DNA of 5,364 nt from Verrucomicrobiales bacterium (lineage in GTDB: Bacteria; Verrucomicrobiota; Verrucomicrobiia; Limisphaerales; UBA1100), in assembly GCA_011523245.1 (NCBI GenBank), contig WTHG01000334.1, positions 1 through 5,364 of the forward strand. Reading direction: 5' to 3'. The notes below the pieces were generated by a model that worked only from the letters and a program-made list of their open reading frames with translations, made no database searches and had not been told where the DNA came from. Positions 5,182 through 5,364 of this stretch are shown piece after piece. Each line of letters starts with the position of its first letter. The first letter of the stretch is position 1. The translations under genes and the position numbers were made by a program.

Positions 5182-5364
5182 GTTTCAGTTGTTCTCCGCA
5201 AACGGTGCCCCTATGGTCGCGGCGATGGTTTCTGTGGAAATGGATTCGGTGTTGTTGCGCCTTCGCAAAGGTGATCATGTGGGGGTGTTGAAGCGGACGT
5301 TGAAAGGCGGCACGGAATTGGTCCATGGCAGTGAGTCGTTAACCACGGTAGGCACGATTCCGGC
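5135..5364 (+). CDS. Start of an unrecognised gene, truncated at the window end
   Basis: This frame is open from just after a TAA (5132-5134) to the window edge, while both other + frames contain stops after 5181. The GTG at 5135 would overlap the kinase by 47 bases and has AAGGAGGAGGT (5113-5123) about 12 bases upstream, a strong but slightly distant ribosome site. The ATG at 5213 is a simpler start, 31 bases after the kinase stop, with a poor ribosome site. The readable product (for example MVSVEMDSVLLRLRKGDHVG) looks like genuine coding sequence with mixed charged and beta-prone residues, and has no signal peptide from ATG 5213. I recognise no family. Its position suggests co-transcription with the kinase. 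Confidence 0.5.
   Translation, partial: MTIRFEASSNRNPASRFQLFSANGAPMVAAMVSVEMDSVLLRLRKGDHVGVLKRTLKGGTELVHGSESLTTVGTIP

Noticed and set aside
4619..5326. 235-codon minus-strand open frame antisense to the kinase
   Set aside because: It is Pro/His/Arg-rich, recognisably low in hydrophobic structure, and mirrors the codon pattern of the clearly real kinase.

Overview
The window reads as chromosomal DNA of a free-living bacterium, most likely in the Planctomycetota/Verrucomicrobiota/Lentisphaerota group, with Verrucomicrobiota my first guess. This is an inference from gene content. The ECF sigma factor paired with a membrane-anchored Hanks-type kinase, the secreted esterase opening with an 'FPLWPDKAPG' segment and the DUF547 lipoprotein are all common there. 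Many starts lack a clear Shine-Dalgarno site. No marker gene settles the phylum.

Left part (1-2754, all + strand): a 5'-truncated M19 membrane-dipeptidase-like gene is followed after about 30 bases by a secreted alpha/beta-hydrolase (acetyl-esterase/xylan-esterase type), probably in one transcript. A 199-base gap follows. It holds a nested inverted repeat (12-bp perfect arms, 1793-1887) and then leads to a DUF547 lipoprotein gene.

Middle (2798-3511): a complete tRNA-Arg(ACG) gene with encoded CCA lies on the + strand. Only 4 bases later comes the stop codon of a convergent ECF-type sigma factor gene on the - strand.

Right part (3512-5364): a long divergent intergenic region separates the sigma factor from a + strand serine/threonine kinase with one C-terminal membrane helix. 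On the sigma-factor side the region holds a cluster of stable hairpins. One is an 11-bp stem with a GCAA (GNRA) tetraloop when read as - strand RNA, and another is an 11-bp nested inverted repeat. On the kinase side it holds an 18-bp-period direct repeat, a 12-bp near-palindrome and a full-strength Shine-Dalgarno sequence with no usable start codon after it. The kinase reading frame probably overlaps the start of a further, unrecognised + strand gene that runs off the window.

Working together: the sigma factor and kinase probably form a signalling pair, with the kinase sensing or being recruited at the membrane and acting directly or indirectly on transcription by the sigma factor. No anti-sigma factor is visible. 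The left-hand genes look like ordinary degradative or envelope functions (peptide hydrolysis, ester hydrolysis) and have no evident link to the signalling pair.
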